NCBI GenBank assembly: GCA_002426575.1
Contig: DIRE01000063.1
Span: 32,401-78,384, forward strand
DNA length: 45,984 nt
Reading direction: 5' to 3'
Source of the DNA: Clostridiaceae bacterium UBA5444
GTDB taxonomy: Bacteria > Bacillota > Clostridia > Clostridiales > Oxobacteraceae
Shown: piece after piece, positions 26,493 to 35,923 of the stretch
Position numbering within the stretch: position 1 is the stretch's first letter
How the letters are laid out: each line of letters opens with the position of its first letter
The notes under the pieces: generated by a model
Told to the model about the DNA's origin: nothing
The model's input: the letters and a program-made list of their open reading frames with translations, nothing else
Database searches by the model: none
Position numbers and translations under genes: made by a program

Positions 26493-27946
26493 GTCCATCT
26501 AAGAATTGGGTTTCTTGCAGCTTTTACATCATCTAATCTCCTTACGGGACTATTATAAGGAGCATTCTTTAACTTTTCAGGATCTTCTTTGGCTTCCTTA
26601 GCAATATTTATTAAAGCATCAATATATGCATCTAAAGTCTCTAGGCTCTCACTTTCTGTTGGTTCTATCATAAGTGCATTATGAACTATAAGAGGAAAAT
26701 AAACTGTTGGTGGATGGAAACCATAATCTATTATTCTCTTTGCAACATCTAGTGTGGACACATCATTTTCGTTGTCTTTAAGCCCTGCAAACACAACCTC
26801 ATGCATACAAAAGTGATCTATTGCAACATTATAATAATCTTTTAATCTAACCTTTATATAGTTAGCATTTAATACAGCATTTTGTGAGGCTTCTTTTAGT
26901 CCATCTCTTCCCATTGTTAATATATAACTATAGGCTCTAACTAAAACCCCAAAATTGCCATAAAAGTTCTTCACCTTTCCAATTGATGATGGTCTATCAT
27001 AATCTAAATAATACTCTCCATCTTCCATTTTAATTAATGGGGATGGTAAAAATTTCACTAAATCATCACGAGCCCCAATAGGTCCTGCTCCAGGGCCTCC
27101 GCCGCCATGGGGAGTTGAAAACGTTTTGTGAAGATTTAGGTGGCACACATCAAACCCAATATCTCTAGGTCTTGATATACCCATTATGGCATTCATATTA
27201 GCTCCATCATAATATAAAAGTCCTCCAGCTTCATGAACAAGGTCTGCAATCACTTTTATATTTTCTTCAAATAGTCCTAATGTATTTGGGTTTGTAAGCA
27301 TAAGTCCTGCTATTTCATCAGCTTCATCATTTAATATGGATTTTAATTCCCCAATATCGATTAAACCTTTCTCGTTCGATTTAACCTCTACAATTTCATA
27401 TCCTATTACAGAGGCACTTGCAGGATTAGTTCCATGAGCTGAATCCGGAACTATTATCTTATTTCTTTTAAAATCCCCTCTGCTTTCATGATATGCCTTA
27501 ATAACCATAAGCCCTGTAAGCTCTCCATGAGCACCAGCAGCAGGCTGAAGGCTGACTCCATCAAAACCAGTTATCTCACATAATGCATTAGATAGATTAT
27601 ACATAAGCTCTAATGCTCCTTGGACAGTTTCCTCAGGCTGGAGAGGATGAATCCTTGTAAACCCAGGAAGGGATGCCATATCCTCATTTATTTTGGGATT
27701 ATACTTCATTGTACATGAACCTAAAGGATAGAATCCTTTATCCACACTATAGTTTTTATTAGAAAGATTAGTGTAATGCCTTATTACATCAACTTCACTT
27801 ACCTCTGGTAGGTCAGAGTCGTCTTTTCTAAGCATATTATCTGGAATTAAATCCTTAATATCTACATCAGGTACATCAAGTTCTGGAAGCTTATAGCCAC
27901 GTCTGCCTTCCTTAGAAATCTCAAATATAAGTTTGTCGTAGCCCAT
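26486..27946 (-). CDS. gcvPB: Glycine dehydrogenase (decarboxylating) subunit 2
   Basis: 486 residues. With GcvPA it forms the PLP-dependent P-protein that decarboxylates glycine and passes aminomethyl to GcvH. The PLP lysine is K274 in LNLHKTFSTPHGGGGPG. Other marks are GSCTMKYNPK, LQPAAGAHGEL, AHGTNPASA and the YDGANMN aspartate. The stop of gcvPA is 2 bases before ATG 27946, which follows GGAGGTGA; an in-frame TTG at 27952 is an alternative. The length is normal for the split form. Last gene of the gcv operon. Confidence 0.96.
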   Translation of the reverse strand: MGYDKLIFEISKEGRRGYKLPELDVPDVDIKDLIPDNMLRKDDSDLPEVSEVDVIRHYTNLSNKNYSVDKGFYPLGSCTMKYNPKINEDMASLPGFTRIHPLQPEETVQGALELMYNLSNALCEITGFDGVSLQPAAGAHGELTGLMVIKAYHESRGDFKRNKIIVPDSAHGTNPASASVIGYEIVEVKSNEKGLIDIGELKSILNDEADEIAGLMLTNPNTLGLFEENIKVIADLVHEAGGLLYYDGANMNAIMGISRPRDIGFDVCHLNLHKTFSTPHGGGGPGAGPIGARDDLVKFLPSPLIKMEDGEYYLDYDRPSSIGKVKNFYGNFGVLVRAYSYILTMGRDGLKEASQNAVLNANYIKVRLKDYYNVAIDHFCMHEVVFAGLKDNENDVSTLDVAKRIIDYGFHPPTVYFPLIVHNALMIEPTESESLETLDAYIDALINIAKEAKEDPEKLKNAPYNSPVRRLDDVKAARNPILRWTK

Positions 27947-27948
27947 TC

Positions 27949-29289
27949 TCAAATCACCTCCATTATGTGTACTAATCTATCTATTTCTTCTTTAGTTCTT
28001 TTTTCAGTAACGCATAAAAGCATAGAGTTTTTATACTTAGTATATTCCTTTTCTAATAAATATCCTCCTAAAATTTCATTGCATAATAGTTCTTCATTTA
28101 TTTGCTCAGCATTTAAATTTGAAGTTATTGCAAACTCCTTAAGGAAAGGTTTATTAAATAAGGGTTTAAACTTGCCTGATTTAGTAAGTTGATTAAATGC
28201 ATAGTGGGCCTTCTTTGTGGAATTTAATGCAACCTCTTTTATACCCTCTTTTCCAAGAGTTGAAAGGTATACTGCCGCCCCTATTGTATTTAATGTTTGG
28301 TCTGAACAAATATTAGAAGTTGCTTTCTCTCTTCTTATATGCTGCTCACGAGCCTGAAGAGTTAATACAAACCCCCTTTTGCCATCAACATCACAGGTTT
28401 CACCAACTATTCTTCCAGGCATCTTCCTCATAAGCTTTGAGGTTGTTGTCAAAAAACCAATATTAGGTCCTCCAAAGTTTAAGTTTGCTCCTAATGCTTG
28501 TCCTTCACCAACAACAATGTCCGCCCCCATCTCCCCAGGACTTTTTAATATACCAAGGGATATGGGATCTACGCTCATTATAAACAAAGCCTTATTATCA
28601 TGAGCAATCTTCCCAACTTCTTCCCCGTCTTCAATTATTCCGAAAAAGTTAGGACTTTGTATTAAAACTGCTGCAGTATCTTTGTCAACTAATTTTTTGA
28701 GCTTTTCAATATCTAATACCCCATCATCTGATTCTGCTTCTATAATATTAAGCCCTCTAAACCTGCCATAGGTTTTCAAAACCTTTCTAGTCTCAGGATT
28801 TACTGTGGAAGATATAATAATGTTTTTTCTTCTTGTAGATGTGGATGCCATTATGCAGCTTTCAGCTGCTGCAGTAGGACCATCGTACATAGACGAATTT
28901 GAAACCTCCATGCCTGTTAGACTGCATATCATTGTTTGAAACTCAAATATTGACTGCAATGTTCCTTGGCTTATTTCAGCCTGATAAGGTGTATATGCAG
29001 TATAGAATTCAGGCCTTGATGTTATGTGCTTAACAACTGAAGGGATATAATGGTCATAGGATCCTGCTCCTAAAAATGAAACTACCTCGTCCATGTTTAT
29101 ATTTTTATCTGCTACGGCTTTAATTTTCCCTGAAAGTTCTAACTCTGATATTCCTTTATCTAAGTCTAATTCCCTTTTTAGCCTTAATTCCTTTGGTATA
29201 TAGCTAAAAAGATCCTCCATTGATTTTATTCCTATTAAATCCATCATCTCTTTCCTTTCAATATCTGTGTTTGGGATATAGGGAAACAT
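27949..29289 (-). CDS. gcvPA: Glycine dehydrogenase (decarboxylating) subunit 1
   Basis: 446 residues, the N-terminal half of P-protein in split systems. Family marks are FLGAGSYDHYIPSVV, YTAYTPYQAEISQGTLQ, SNSSMYDGPTAAAE, GEGQALGANLNFGGP and TLQAREQHIRREKATSNICS. It lacks the PLP lysine, which is in GcvPB, as expected. GGAGGA precedes ATG 29289, 11 bases after the gcvH stop. The subunits are translated at near-zero spacing, which fits an alpha2-beta2 enzyme. Confidence 0.96.
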   Translation of the reverse strand: MFPYIPNTDIERKEMMDLIGIKSMEDLFSYIPKELRLKRELDLDKGISELELSGKIKAVADKNINMDEVVSFLGAGSYDHYIPSVVKHITSRPEFYTAYTPYQAEISQGTLQSIFEFQTMICSLTGMEVSNSSMYDGPTAAAESCIMASTSTRRKNIIISSTVNPETRKVLKTYGRFRGLNIIEAESDDGVLDIEKLKKLVDKDTAAVLIQSPNFFGIIEDGEEVGKIAHDNKALFIMSVDPISLGILKSPGEMGADIVVGEGQALGANLNFGGPNIGFLTTTSKLMRKMPGRIVGETCDVDGKRGFVLTLQAREQHIRREKATSNICSDQTLNTIGAAVYLSTLGKEGIKEVALNSTKKAHYAFNQLTKSGKFKPLFNKPFLKEFAITSNLNAEQINEELLCNEILGGYLLEKEYTKYKNSMLLCVTEKRTKEEIDRLVHIMEVI

Positions 29290-29300
29290 GAAACTCCTCC

Positions 29301-29675
29301 TTATTTAGCTATTTTTTCATAATCTTCTGGGCTTAATAGCCCATCAATTTCAGATGCATCTGTTAATTCAACACAAATCATCCAACTTTCATATGGTGCT
29401 TTATTTACTGATGCAGGGTTATCTACTATATCTTCATTAATCTCTATTACTTTACCACTAACAGGCATATAGCAGTCTGAAGCAGCCTTTACAGACTCTA
29501 ATACTCCAAAGTTATCTCCCTTTGAAAACTCATCATCCACATCTGGAAGCTCAACATAAACTATAGACCCAAGGGAATCCTGAGCATGATCAGTTACTCC
29601 TATATAAGCCTTATCTCCTTCTACCTTTACCCACTCATGATCCTCTGAATATAACAAGCCTTTTTCTACTACCAT
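29301..29675 (-). CDS. gcvH: Glycine cleavage system H protein
   Basis: 124 residues, the usual length. The lipoyl-bearing lysine is K63 in GVLESVKAASD. It shuttles the aminomethyl group between P and T proteins and is re-oxidised by the L protein. Lipoylation could come from LplA encoded at 2.1-3.0 kb. GAGGAGG site; an out-of-frame ATG 5 bases upstream is not the start. Confidence 0.97.
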   Translation of the reverse strand: MVVEKGLLYSEDHEWVKVEGDKAYIGVTDHAQDSLGSIVYVELPDVDDEFSKGDNFGVLESVKAASDCYMPVSGKVIEINEDIVDNPASVNKAPYESWMICVELTDASEIDGLLSPEDYEKIAK

Positions 29676-29694
29676 TTCATTTCCTCCTCATATA

Positions 29695-30801
29695 TTATTT
29701 TTGCGTTTTCTTAGTATAGAATTGTCTTTTAATTATTTCAGCTTTTAACCTTTTCTTTCTTATAGCAATTATTATTTCATTTCCTATTTTAGCATGGTCT
29801 GCATCTATAATGGCTAAGCCAATGTTTTTCTTTAGAGTCGGTGAAAAGTACCCTGTAGTTATTGTGCCAATCTTTTGATCATCTGAGTAAACTTCATAGC
29901 CATGCCTTGGAATTCCTCTATCCTTCATTTCAAAGGCAACAATCTTTCTATTTAATCCATTCTCTTTTTGGTTTTTAAGTGCCTCGCGGCCTATAAAATC
30001 CACTTTATCTAATTTTACAAAGAAACCAAAGCCAGCTTCTAAAGGTGTTATATCTTCTGAAAGCTCATTTCCATACAAAGGAAGGTTTGCTTCAAATCTC
30101 AATGTATCTCTAGCGCCAAGTCCTACAGGAACTATTTCCTCATCATGGCCAACCTCAAGTATTCTATCCCATAGGGAGACTACATCCTTGGGTGACACAT
30201 ATATCTCGAATCCATCTTCCCCCGTGTACCCTGTCCTAGATACAATAGCTTTTTTACCGTCTATATTTACATCTCTTAAGAAGTGAAAAAATTTTATTTG
30301 TGATAGGTCAACATCTACTAACTTTTGAAGAATACACTGTGCTTTAGGCCCTTGAATTGCAAGTTGTGCCGTGTCATCTGAAATATTGCATATATCGGCA
30401 TCAAAATCTCCAACATTATCTACTATCCATTTATAATCTTTATCTAAGTTACTTGCATTTACAACCAAAAAATATTCATCTTTAGAAAATCTATATACTA
30501 ATAGATCATCTACAACTCCACCGTTTCTATTGCACATGAATGTATACAAAACTTGATTGTCTTCTAATGATGCTATACTGTTAGTAATTAAATATTCTAC
30601 AAAGCCATATGCATCCTTCCCTTTTATTATGATCTCACCCATATGGGATACGTCAAAGAGCCCTGCTTTATTCCTAACTGCTTCATGCTCTTTTATAATT
30701 CCTTCAAACTCAACTGGCAAAGCCCATCCTGCAAAATCGACTATTTTACCGCCATATTTTTCATATGTATTTATAAGCGGCGTCTTTTTTAAGTTTTCCA
30801 C
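29695..30801 (-). CDS. gcvT: Glycine cleavage system T protein (aminomethyltransferase)
   Basis: 368 residues. It releases ammonia from aminomethyl-H protein and makes 5,10-methylene-THF. Marks are KYGGKIVDFAGWALP, HEAVRNKAGLFDVSHMGEI, the catalytic-region GARDTLRFEANLPLYGNEL, and IPRHGYEV. GTG start at 30801 follows GGGAGGG. It leads the operon gcvT-gcvH-gcvPA-gcvPB. I found no glycine riboswitch in the 300 bases upstream. Confidence 0.96.
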   Translation of the reverse strand: MENLKKTPLINTYEKYGGKIVDFAGWALPVEFEGIIKEHEAVRNKAGLFDVSHMGEIIIKGKDAYGFVEYLITNSIASLEDNQVLYTFMCNRNGGVVDDLLVYRFSKDEYFLVVNASNLDKDYKWIVDNVGDFDADICNISDDTAQLAIQGPKAQCILQKLVDVDLSQIKFFHFLRDVNIDGKKAIVSRTGYTGEDGFEIYVSPKDVVSLWDRILEVGHDEEIVPVGLGARDTLRFEANLPLYGNELSEDITPLEAGFGFFVKLDKVDFIGREALKNQKENGLNRKIVAFEMKDRGIPRHGYEVYSDDQKIGTITTGYFSPTLKKNIGLAIIDADHAKIGNEIIIAIRKKRLKAEIIKRQFYTKKTQK

Positions 30802-30893
30802 AAAAATCCCTCCCTTATATTATTGTACTAATTATTTAATTCTTTTTAAAGGCATAATTATACTATTATAGTCAAGATTACATCCTCATTCAC

Positions 30894-30923
30894 CTATTTT
30901 AATGTTAGGTTTATTTTCCCCAT
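30894..30923 (-). CDS. Possible leader peptide of the gcv operon
   Basis: ATG 30923 follows GGAGG at 7 bases and encodes MGKINLTLK then TAG. It lies in the 316-base gap ahead of gcvT. The strong ribosome site is the only evidence; the peptide has no run of glycine codons. The rest of 30802-31059 is AT-rich and shows no riboswitch and no other gene. Confidence 0.25.
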   Translation of the reverse strand: MGKINLTLK

Positions 30924-31059
30924 AGCTTTCCTCCATTCTATATGATGATACATTATATAATTTCTAATATAACTTTATTATACCTGTTTTACCTCAAATT
31001 ATGGGTATAATACTGTATTTTGTCGGGGATTACCACGATTGTATAAAATATATACAATT

Positions 31060-31099
31060 ACAAAAAACAAATAGGGCTCAACCCTAAGGATTGAACCCT
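31060..31099 (-). terminator. Terminator of the coiled-coil gene
   Basis: AGGGTTCAA and TTGAGCCCT on the minus strand (31091-31099 with 31073-31081, one wobble pair) are followed by ATTTGTTTTTT. It lies 19 bases after the stop at 31118. Confidence 0.85.
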
Positions 31100-31117
31100 G
31101 TTCTATATTATAAATAT

Positions 31118-31549
31118 TTATCTTGCAGACTTAATCTCAACTATATCACTCCAGTTTCTTGAAGTGAGCTCTACTATAGTTGGCAGCTCCTTTTGTATGC
31201 TTTTTACTCTTGAGGAGGTGTCAGTAACGGCAAGCTCTATAACCTCTAACCTATTATCTAAAGAATCCATGCTATCATCTTTTTCCCTGCCTAATTGATC
31301 AGAAAAAGATGACTGTACTTCTGCTACAATCTCTACCTTTTTATTTAAATCCTCAAGGAGTATTGTATTCCTATCAGTCTTATTCTCAACCCTATCAAGA
31401 TGCTGGTTTATATCCTTTATTTCACCTTGCATAGACTTTATGTCGCTTTGCATTGTTTTCATACTGCCTTGTATTGTTCCAATATCGCCTTGCATTGTTT
31501 TCATATCGCTTTGTATTGATTTTAATATTTCTAAAATTTCTTTATCCAT
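31118..31549 (-). CDS. Small coiled-coil protein with heptad repeats
   Basis: About 143 residues, no signal peptide, no membrane span. After the N-terminal DKEILEILKS come seven-residue repeats of the type MQSDIKS/MQGDIGT, five or more in tandem, then a continuous heptad pattern to about residue 60 (INQHLDRVENKTDRN). A second amphipathic helical part follows. No enzyme motif is seen. It resembles the many small coiled-coil proteins of Clostridia with no assigned role. Start ATG 31549 is preferred, with GAGGCGGTGAT upstream; an in-frame GTG at 31558 is unlikely. Confidence 0.75.
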   Translation of the reverse strand: MDKEILEILKSIQSDMKTMQGDIGTIQGSMKTMQSDIKSMQGEIKDINQHLDRVENKTDRNTILLEDLNKKVEIVAEVQSSFSDQLGREKDDSMDSLDNRLEVIELAVTDTSSRVKSIQKELPTIVELTSRNWSDIVEIKSAR

Positions 31550-31687
31550 ATGTATCACCGCCTCTAGTATATTATACTGGAATATTCTTATACTATCTAC
31601 AGTTAAATAGTGCTAATTATTCTTAGAAAGCAGCTTACCTGGTCAAAATTATAATAGCGCATTCCTAAGCTAAATACGATGATTTTC

Positions 31688-31718
31688 TTTTACCCTAAAA
31701 CAATTTGTTTGCTATAAT
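31688..31718 (+). promoter_or_regulatory. Probable sigma-A promoter of the ABC exporter pair
   Basis: TATAAT at 31713-31718 is preceded by a weak -35 box (TTTACC at 31689-31694, 18-base spacer). The first exporter gene starts 54 bases downstream. Confidence 0.55.
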
Positions 31719-31771
31719 GATATGGGTGTGTTTTGTATTTCTAATTAACATTTTCAAAGGAGGGAGCACTT

Positions 31772-33562
31772 TTGCTAAAGCTTACACGCTTCTTAAAGCC
31801 ATATAAAGGCTATGTTTTTGGGGGACAGTTTTTTAAGCTTTTAGAAGCAATTCTTGAACTTATAATACCAACACTTATGGCTTTTATTATAGATAAAGGT
31901 GTAAAAAATAATGATACTTCTTATATACTAAAAATAGGCAAAGTTATGCTTATAGCAGCGGTTCTAGGTATGATCTTTGCATTTATATGCCAATACTTTG
32001 CATCAATAGCCTCTCAAGGTTTTGGAACTTTAGTAAGAGATGCACTTTTTGAACATATTGAGGCTTTTTCTCATACTGAGATAGATAAATTTGGCACTCC
32101 TTCACTTATAAATAGAATAACAAATGATGTAAACCAGCTTCAATTTGCAGTTGCAATGTGGATACGCTTGGTGGTTAGGGCTCCATTTTTGTTTTTTGGA
32201 GGGCTTGTTATGGCAATGATACTTGATATGAAGCTTTCATTGGTTATATTAAGTATACTGCCTTTGTTTCTGATTGTATTAATATCAGTTATGAATAAAT
32301 CAATTCCTCTATATAAAACAATACAAAAAAAGTTAGATAAATTGTCTATAGTTATTAGAGAAAATCTATCAGGGGTTAGAGTTATTAGGGCATTTGCTAG
32401 TGTGGACTATGAAAAGAAACGCTTTGATGAGTCAAATAATGATTTGTCTGATACTGCAATTAAGGTTGGCAAAATTGCGTCCCTTCTAAACCCTGCCACA
32501 TCAATTATAATGAACTTTGCAATACTTGCAATTATTTGGTTTGGTGGGATTCGTGTAAATATAGGAGAGATGACTCAAGGACAAATTATTGCCTACATAA
32601 ATTATGTAATTCAAATACTATCTTCCTTAATTATTGTTGCAAACCTTGTTGTTACATTTACAAAAGCAGCTGCATCAGCGGCTCGTGTAAATGAAATATT
32701 CGAAACCAAAAGTACTATTGGCAGTCGAGATAATTTAATAAATAAGCAGCCGAATCAGCCAGATACTAAAACCTTAGATACTCCAATAGTTGAGTTTAAA
32801 GATGTTTCATTTATGTATAATGATTCAAATGAATATGCAATAAAAAACATATCATTTAATCTAAAGAAAGGGCAGACAATAGGAATAATCGGTGCTACTG
32901 GTTCTGGAAAAACCACTATTGTAAACCTTATACCACGCTTTTATGATGTTACATGTGGTACCGTACTAGTTCATGGAATAGATGTAAAAGACTATGGACA
33001 AGATGGACTTAGAGCAAAAATAGGTATGGTCCCCCAAAAGGCTATACTTTTCTCTGGAACTATTGCAGAAAATATACGTTGGGGACTTGAATCTGCAGAT
33101 GATGAACAAATACGTAGTTCTGCAAGAATTGCTCAAGCTGAAAAGTTCATAGATAATCTGCCAGATGGTTTTGACTTTAAAGTATCTCAAGGGGGTGCAA
33201 ACCTCTCGGGAGGGCAAAAGCAAAGAATTACCATTGCAAGAGCATTGGTTAAAAGACCTGAGATACTTATTTTAGACGATAGCTCAAGCGCACTAGACTA
33301 TACCACTGAGGCAGCTCTTAGGAAGGCATTGCGCACTAACACTAATCAATATGATATGTCCACAATAGTTGTATCCCAAAGGGTTAATTCTGTTAAAAAT
33401 GCAGACTTTATAATTGTTTTAGATAATGGGTGTATGGTTGGTATTGGAACCCATAAAGATCTTATAAATACATGCCCAATATACCATGAAATTTGTATAT
33501 CCCAGCTTGAGAAAGAGGAGGTTGAAAATATTGAAAAATGCTACTCTGCTTCGCATGTTTAA
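31772..33562 (+). CDS. Heterodimeric ABC exporter subunit with degenerate ATP site
   Basis: 596 residues: six membrane spans (~15-300) and one ATPase domain. Walker A is GATGSGKTT, the signature LSGGQKQ, and Walker B ends ILILDDSSSALD, where the catalytic glutamate is replaced by aspartate. This marks the non-catalytic nucleotide site typical of heterodimeric multidrug-type exporters. TTG start with AAGGAGGGAG upstream. Its partner begins inside its last codons. The cargo is unknown; drugs, lipids or peptides are all possible. Confidence 0.92.
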   Translation: MLKLTRFLKPYKGYVFGGQFFKLLEAILELIIPTLMAFIIDKGVKNNDTSYILKIGKVMLIAAVLGMIFAFICQYFASIASQGFGTLVRDALFEHIEAFSHTEIDKFGTPSLINRITNDVNQLQFAVAMWIRLVVRAPFLFFGGLVMAMILDMKLSLVILSILPLFLIVLISVMNKSIPLYKTIQKKLDKLSIVIRENLSGVRVIRAFASVDYEKKRFDESNNDLSDTAIKVGKIASLLNPATSIIMNFAILAIIWFGGIRVNIGEMTQGQIIAYINYVIQILSSLIIVANLVVTFTKAAASAARVNEIFETKSTIGSRDNLINKQPNQPDTKTLDTPIVEFKDVSFMYNDSNEYAIKNISFNLKKGQTIGIIGATGSGKTTIVNLIPRFYDVTCGTVLVHGIDVKDYGQDGLRAKIGMVPQKAILFSGTIAENIRWGLESADDEQIRSSARIAQAEKFIDNLPDGFDFKVSQGGANLSGGQKQRITIARALVKRPEILILDDSSSALDYTTEAALRKALRTNTNQYDMSTIVVSQRVNSVKNADFIIVLDNGCMVGIGTHKDLINTCPIYHEICISQLEKEEVENIEKCYSASHV

Positions 33563-35270
33563 ATATATAAAGCCATATAGAAAATATTTATTTGCAATAA
33601 TTATATGTGCTATTATTAGCAATGTTTTAATTATTATCAGTCCTCTTTATACAGGCAAGGCAATAGATTTCATAATTGCAGAAGGAAAAGTTGATTTCCC
33701 ATCCATTCTAAATATTATTATTATTTTATCGGTAATATACTTTTTAAGTGCATTATTTCAATGGATGCTATCTATTTTTACAAATAAGCTTTCAAACTAT
33801 GCTGTTAGAGATATAAGGCATGATGCTTTTTATAAAGTAACCGCTCTTCCTTTAAAATACTATGACGATAGCAATAATACTCATGGAGATATAATAAATA
33901 GGTTAACAAATGATATAGACTTTATATCTGAAGGATTAATACAAGGGCTTACTCAACTTTTTTCCGGTGTTATAACAATTATAGGAGCACTCATTTTCAT
34001 GTTTAAACTAAGTACTTCTATTACTATAGTGGTACTCCTTATAACTCCTCTTTGTTTTTTTATTTCTTCATTTATTGCGCGTAATTCAAATAAGATGTTC
34101 AAAGAACAATCCAAAACATTAGGTGAATTAAATGGCTATATCGAAGAGATAATCGGGGGGCACAGTGTTGTGAAAGCTTTCAGCTACGAAAAACGTTCAC
34201 AATATAGATTTAAAGAAATAAACCAAAGGTTATATAAATGTGGACAAAAGTCACAATTTTATTCATCCCTTACAAATCCATCTACAAGGTTTGTAAATAA
34301 TATTACCTATATATTAGTAGGTATAATAGGTGGCATGGCCGCAATTGGGGGTAAACTTTCTATAGGAAATATATCTAGTTTTCTTATGTATTCCACACAT
34401 TTCTCAAAGCCAATAAATGAAATAACTAGTATGGCAACCCAGCTTCAGTCAGCCATTGCCTCTGCTGAAAGGGTGTTTGATATACTAGATGAAACTTCTG
34501 AAGAAGAAGATATACACAAACCGAATCTTAATATAACAGAAGGAAATGTAGTCTTTGATAGAGTTTATTTTTCATATAATAAAGATAAACCCTTAATAGA
34601 AAACTTTAAACTAGATGCAAAGTCTGGAGATACAATAGCAATTGTTGGACCAACAGGGGCAGGCAAAACCACCTTAGTAAACCTCCTTATGAGGTTTTAT
34701 GATGTAGACAGTGGAAGTATTTTAATTGATGGAACAGATATTCAATCTGTAAATAAGGAAAGCCTCCGCCATCTATTTGGCATGGTTCTTCAAGAAAGCT
34801 GGCTTTTTTCAGGTACAATTAGAGATAATATAGCCTATGGGAAGGTTAATGCAACTGATAGTGAGATCATAAAAGCTGCAAAATCCGCCCATGCCCATAG
34901 TTTTATAAAAAGACTTCCTAATGGATACGATACATTTATAACCGAAGATGGAGGAAATCTATCCCAAGGTCAAAAACAGCTTTTAACCATTGCTAGAGTA
35001 ATGCTTATAAATCCGCCAATGCTTATATTAGATGAAGCAACTAGCAGTATTGATACATTAACCGAGGCAAGAATACAAAAGGCATTTTCCTCTCTTATGA
35101 AAGGCAAAACAAGCTTTATTATTGCTCACAGATTATCTACAATTCGTGAAGCAGATTTAATATTGGTTATGAATAATGGACATATAATTGAAAAAGGTAC
35201 CCATACAGAACTTATCGATAAAAATGGCTTTTATGCTAATCTGCTTAAGTCCCAGACTTTTGGAGAATAA
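33531..35270 (+). CDS. Heterodimeric ABC exporter subunit with catalytic ATP site
   Basis: About 579 residues: membrane domain then ATPase with Walker A GPTGAGKTT, signature LSQGQKQ and Walker B LILDEATSSID with the catalytic glutamate. The non-canonical signature here would complete the degenerate site formed with the first subunit's Walker motifs, while the first subunit's LSGGQ completes the active one. I prefer a TTG start at 33531, with AAGAGGAGG 9 bases upstream, giving a 32-base overlap with the first gene; an in-frame ATG at 33486 would overlap more and has no site. Confidence 0.92.
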   Translation: MKNATLLRMFKYIKPYRKYLFAIIICAIISNVLIIISPLYTGKAIDFIIAEGKVDFPSILNIIIILSVIYFLSALFQWMLSIFTNKLSNYAVRDIRHDAFYKVTALPLKYYDDSNNTHGDIINRLTNDIDFISEGLIQGLTQLFSGVITIIGALIFMFKLSTSITIVVLLITPLCFFISSFIARNSNKMFKEQSKTLGELNGYIEEIIGGHSVVKAFSYEKRSQYRFKEINQRLYKCGQKSQFYSSLTNPSTRFVNNITYILVGIIGGMAAIGGKLSIGNISSFLMYSTHFSKPINEITSMATQLQSAIASAERVFDILDETSEEEDIHKPNLNITEGNVVFDRVYFSYNKDKPLIENFKLDAKSGDTIAIVGPTGAGKTTLVNLLMRFYDVDSGSILIDGTDIQSVNKESLRHLFGMVLQESWLFSGTIRDNIAYGKVNATDSEIIKAAKSAHAHSFIKRLPNGYDTFITEDGGNLSQGQKQLLTIARVMLINPPMLILDEATSSIDTLTEARIQKAFSSLMKGKTSFIIAHRLSTIREADLILVMNNGHIIEKGTHTELIDKNGFYANLLKSQTFGE

Positions 35271-35277
35271 TAAGACT

Positions 35278-35324
35278 AAGGATGGGAAAGGTGTATCTTA
35301 ATTATCCACACCTTTCCCATCCTT
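35278..35324. terminator. Bidirectional terminator between convergent ABC operons
   Basis: A perfect 17-base-pair stem, 35278-35294 with 35308-35324, has a 13-base loop. It lies 7 bases after the plus-strand exporter stop and 4 bases after the minus-strand stop at 35329. Confidence 0.85.
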
Positions 35325-35328
35325 TAAG

Positions 35329-35919
35329 TTACTTAAAATCCTTATAAGAATCAAGAAACTTTTGTCCTAATATCAAGGATATTATTCCGATTAATAATAA
35401 TACAAATATAGATTTAAAAGATAAAATACCCTGCAGGCACCATATTCCAATAACTATTGCAATCGTAGCTGCTGAGCTTGAAGTTATTGTCATAAATGCA
35501 AATGCCATTGAAGATACGCAAAAAGACCAAGTACATAGCCACATTGCTAATGTATTTAAATTAATGTCTCCAATCTCTACATAAAAATTAAATGAATAAA
35601 CTAATAGTAAAACCAGCACTAAATAAAGTATTATAAACTTTATAACTCTTACTATGCCTAATTTATATCTTTTTACAGGATAGCTAAAGATAGTTTCGCT
35701 TCCTTCTTCCTCTAAATCATTTATAAATATAAAAACTATCCACCATAGTCCCTGTAATGGAACTATTAGCTCTATCATTGGTAATACATTATACATAAAA
35801 TTTAATAATGATCTATTAAAATAAGTATATCCGCTTATTAAAAGCAGTATAATTATAGGAATATAAGCACCGGCCCCCATAGACTTCCACTGAAAAAACA
35901 TATCCATCTTTTTCTTCAT
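35329..35919 (-). CDS. Membrane protein of an ABC-2 type cassette
   Basis: 196 residues with about six hydrophobic spans (YIPIIILLLISGYTYF, LIVPLQGLWWIVFIF, FIILYLVLVLLLVYSF, a mid-protein CTWSFCVSSMAFAF, IAIVIGIWCLQGIL and SIFVLLLIGIISLIL). The loop NDLEEEGSETIFSYPVKRYKLGIVR resembles the cytoplasmic loop of ABC-2 permeases. It follows the ATPase gene by 4 bases, so it is probably the second membrane subunit. The substrate is unknown. Confidence 0.7.
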   Translation of the reverse strand: MKKKMDMFFQWKSMGAGAYIPIIILLLISGYTYFNRSLLNFMYNVLPMIELIVPLQGLWWIVFIFINDLEEEGSETIFSYPVKRYKLGIVRVIKFIILYLVLVLLLVYSFNFYVEIGDINLNTLAMWLCTWSFCVSSMAFAFMTITSSSAATIAIVIGIWCLQGILSFKSIFVLLLIGIISLILGQKFLDSYKDFK

Positions 35920-35923
35920 AGCC

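Noticed and set aside
30802..31059. Glycine riboswitch upstream of gcvT
   Set aside because: None of the conserved purine-rich blocks or the tandem aptamer layout could be found on the minus strand.
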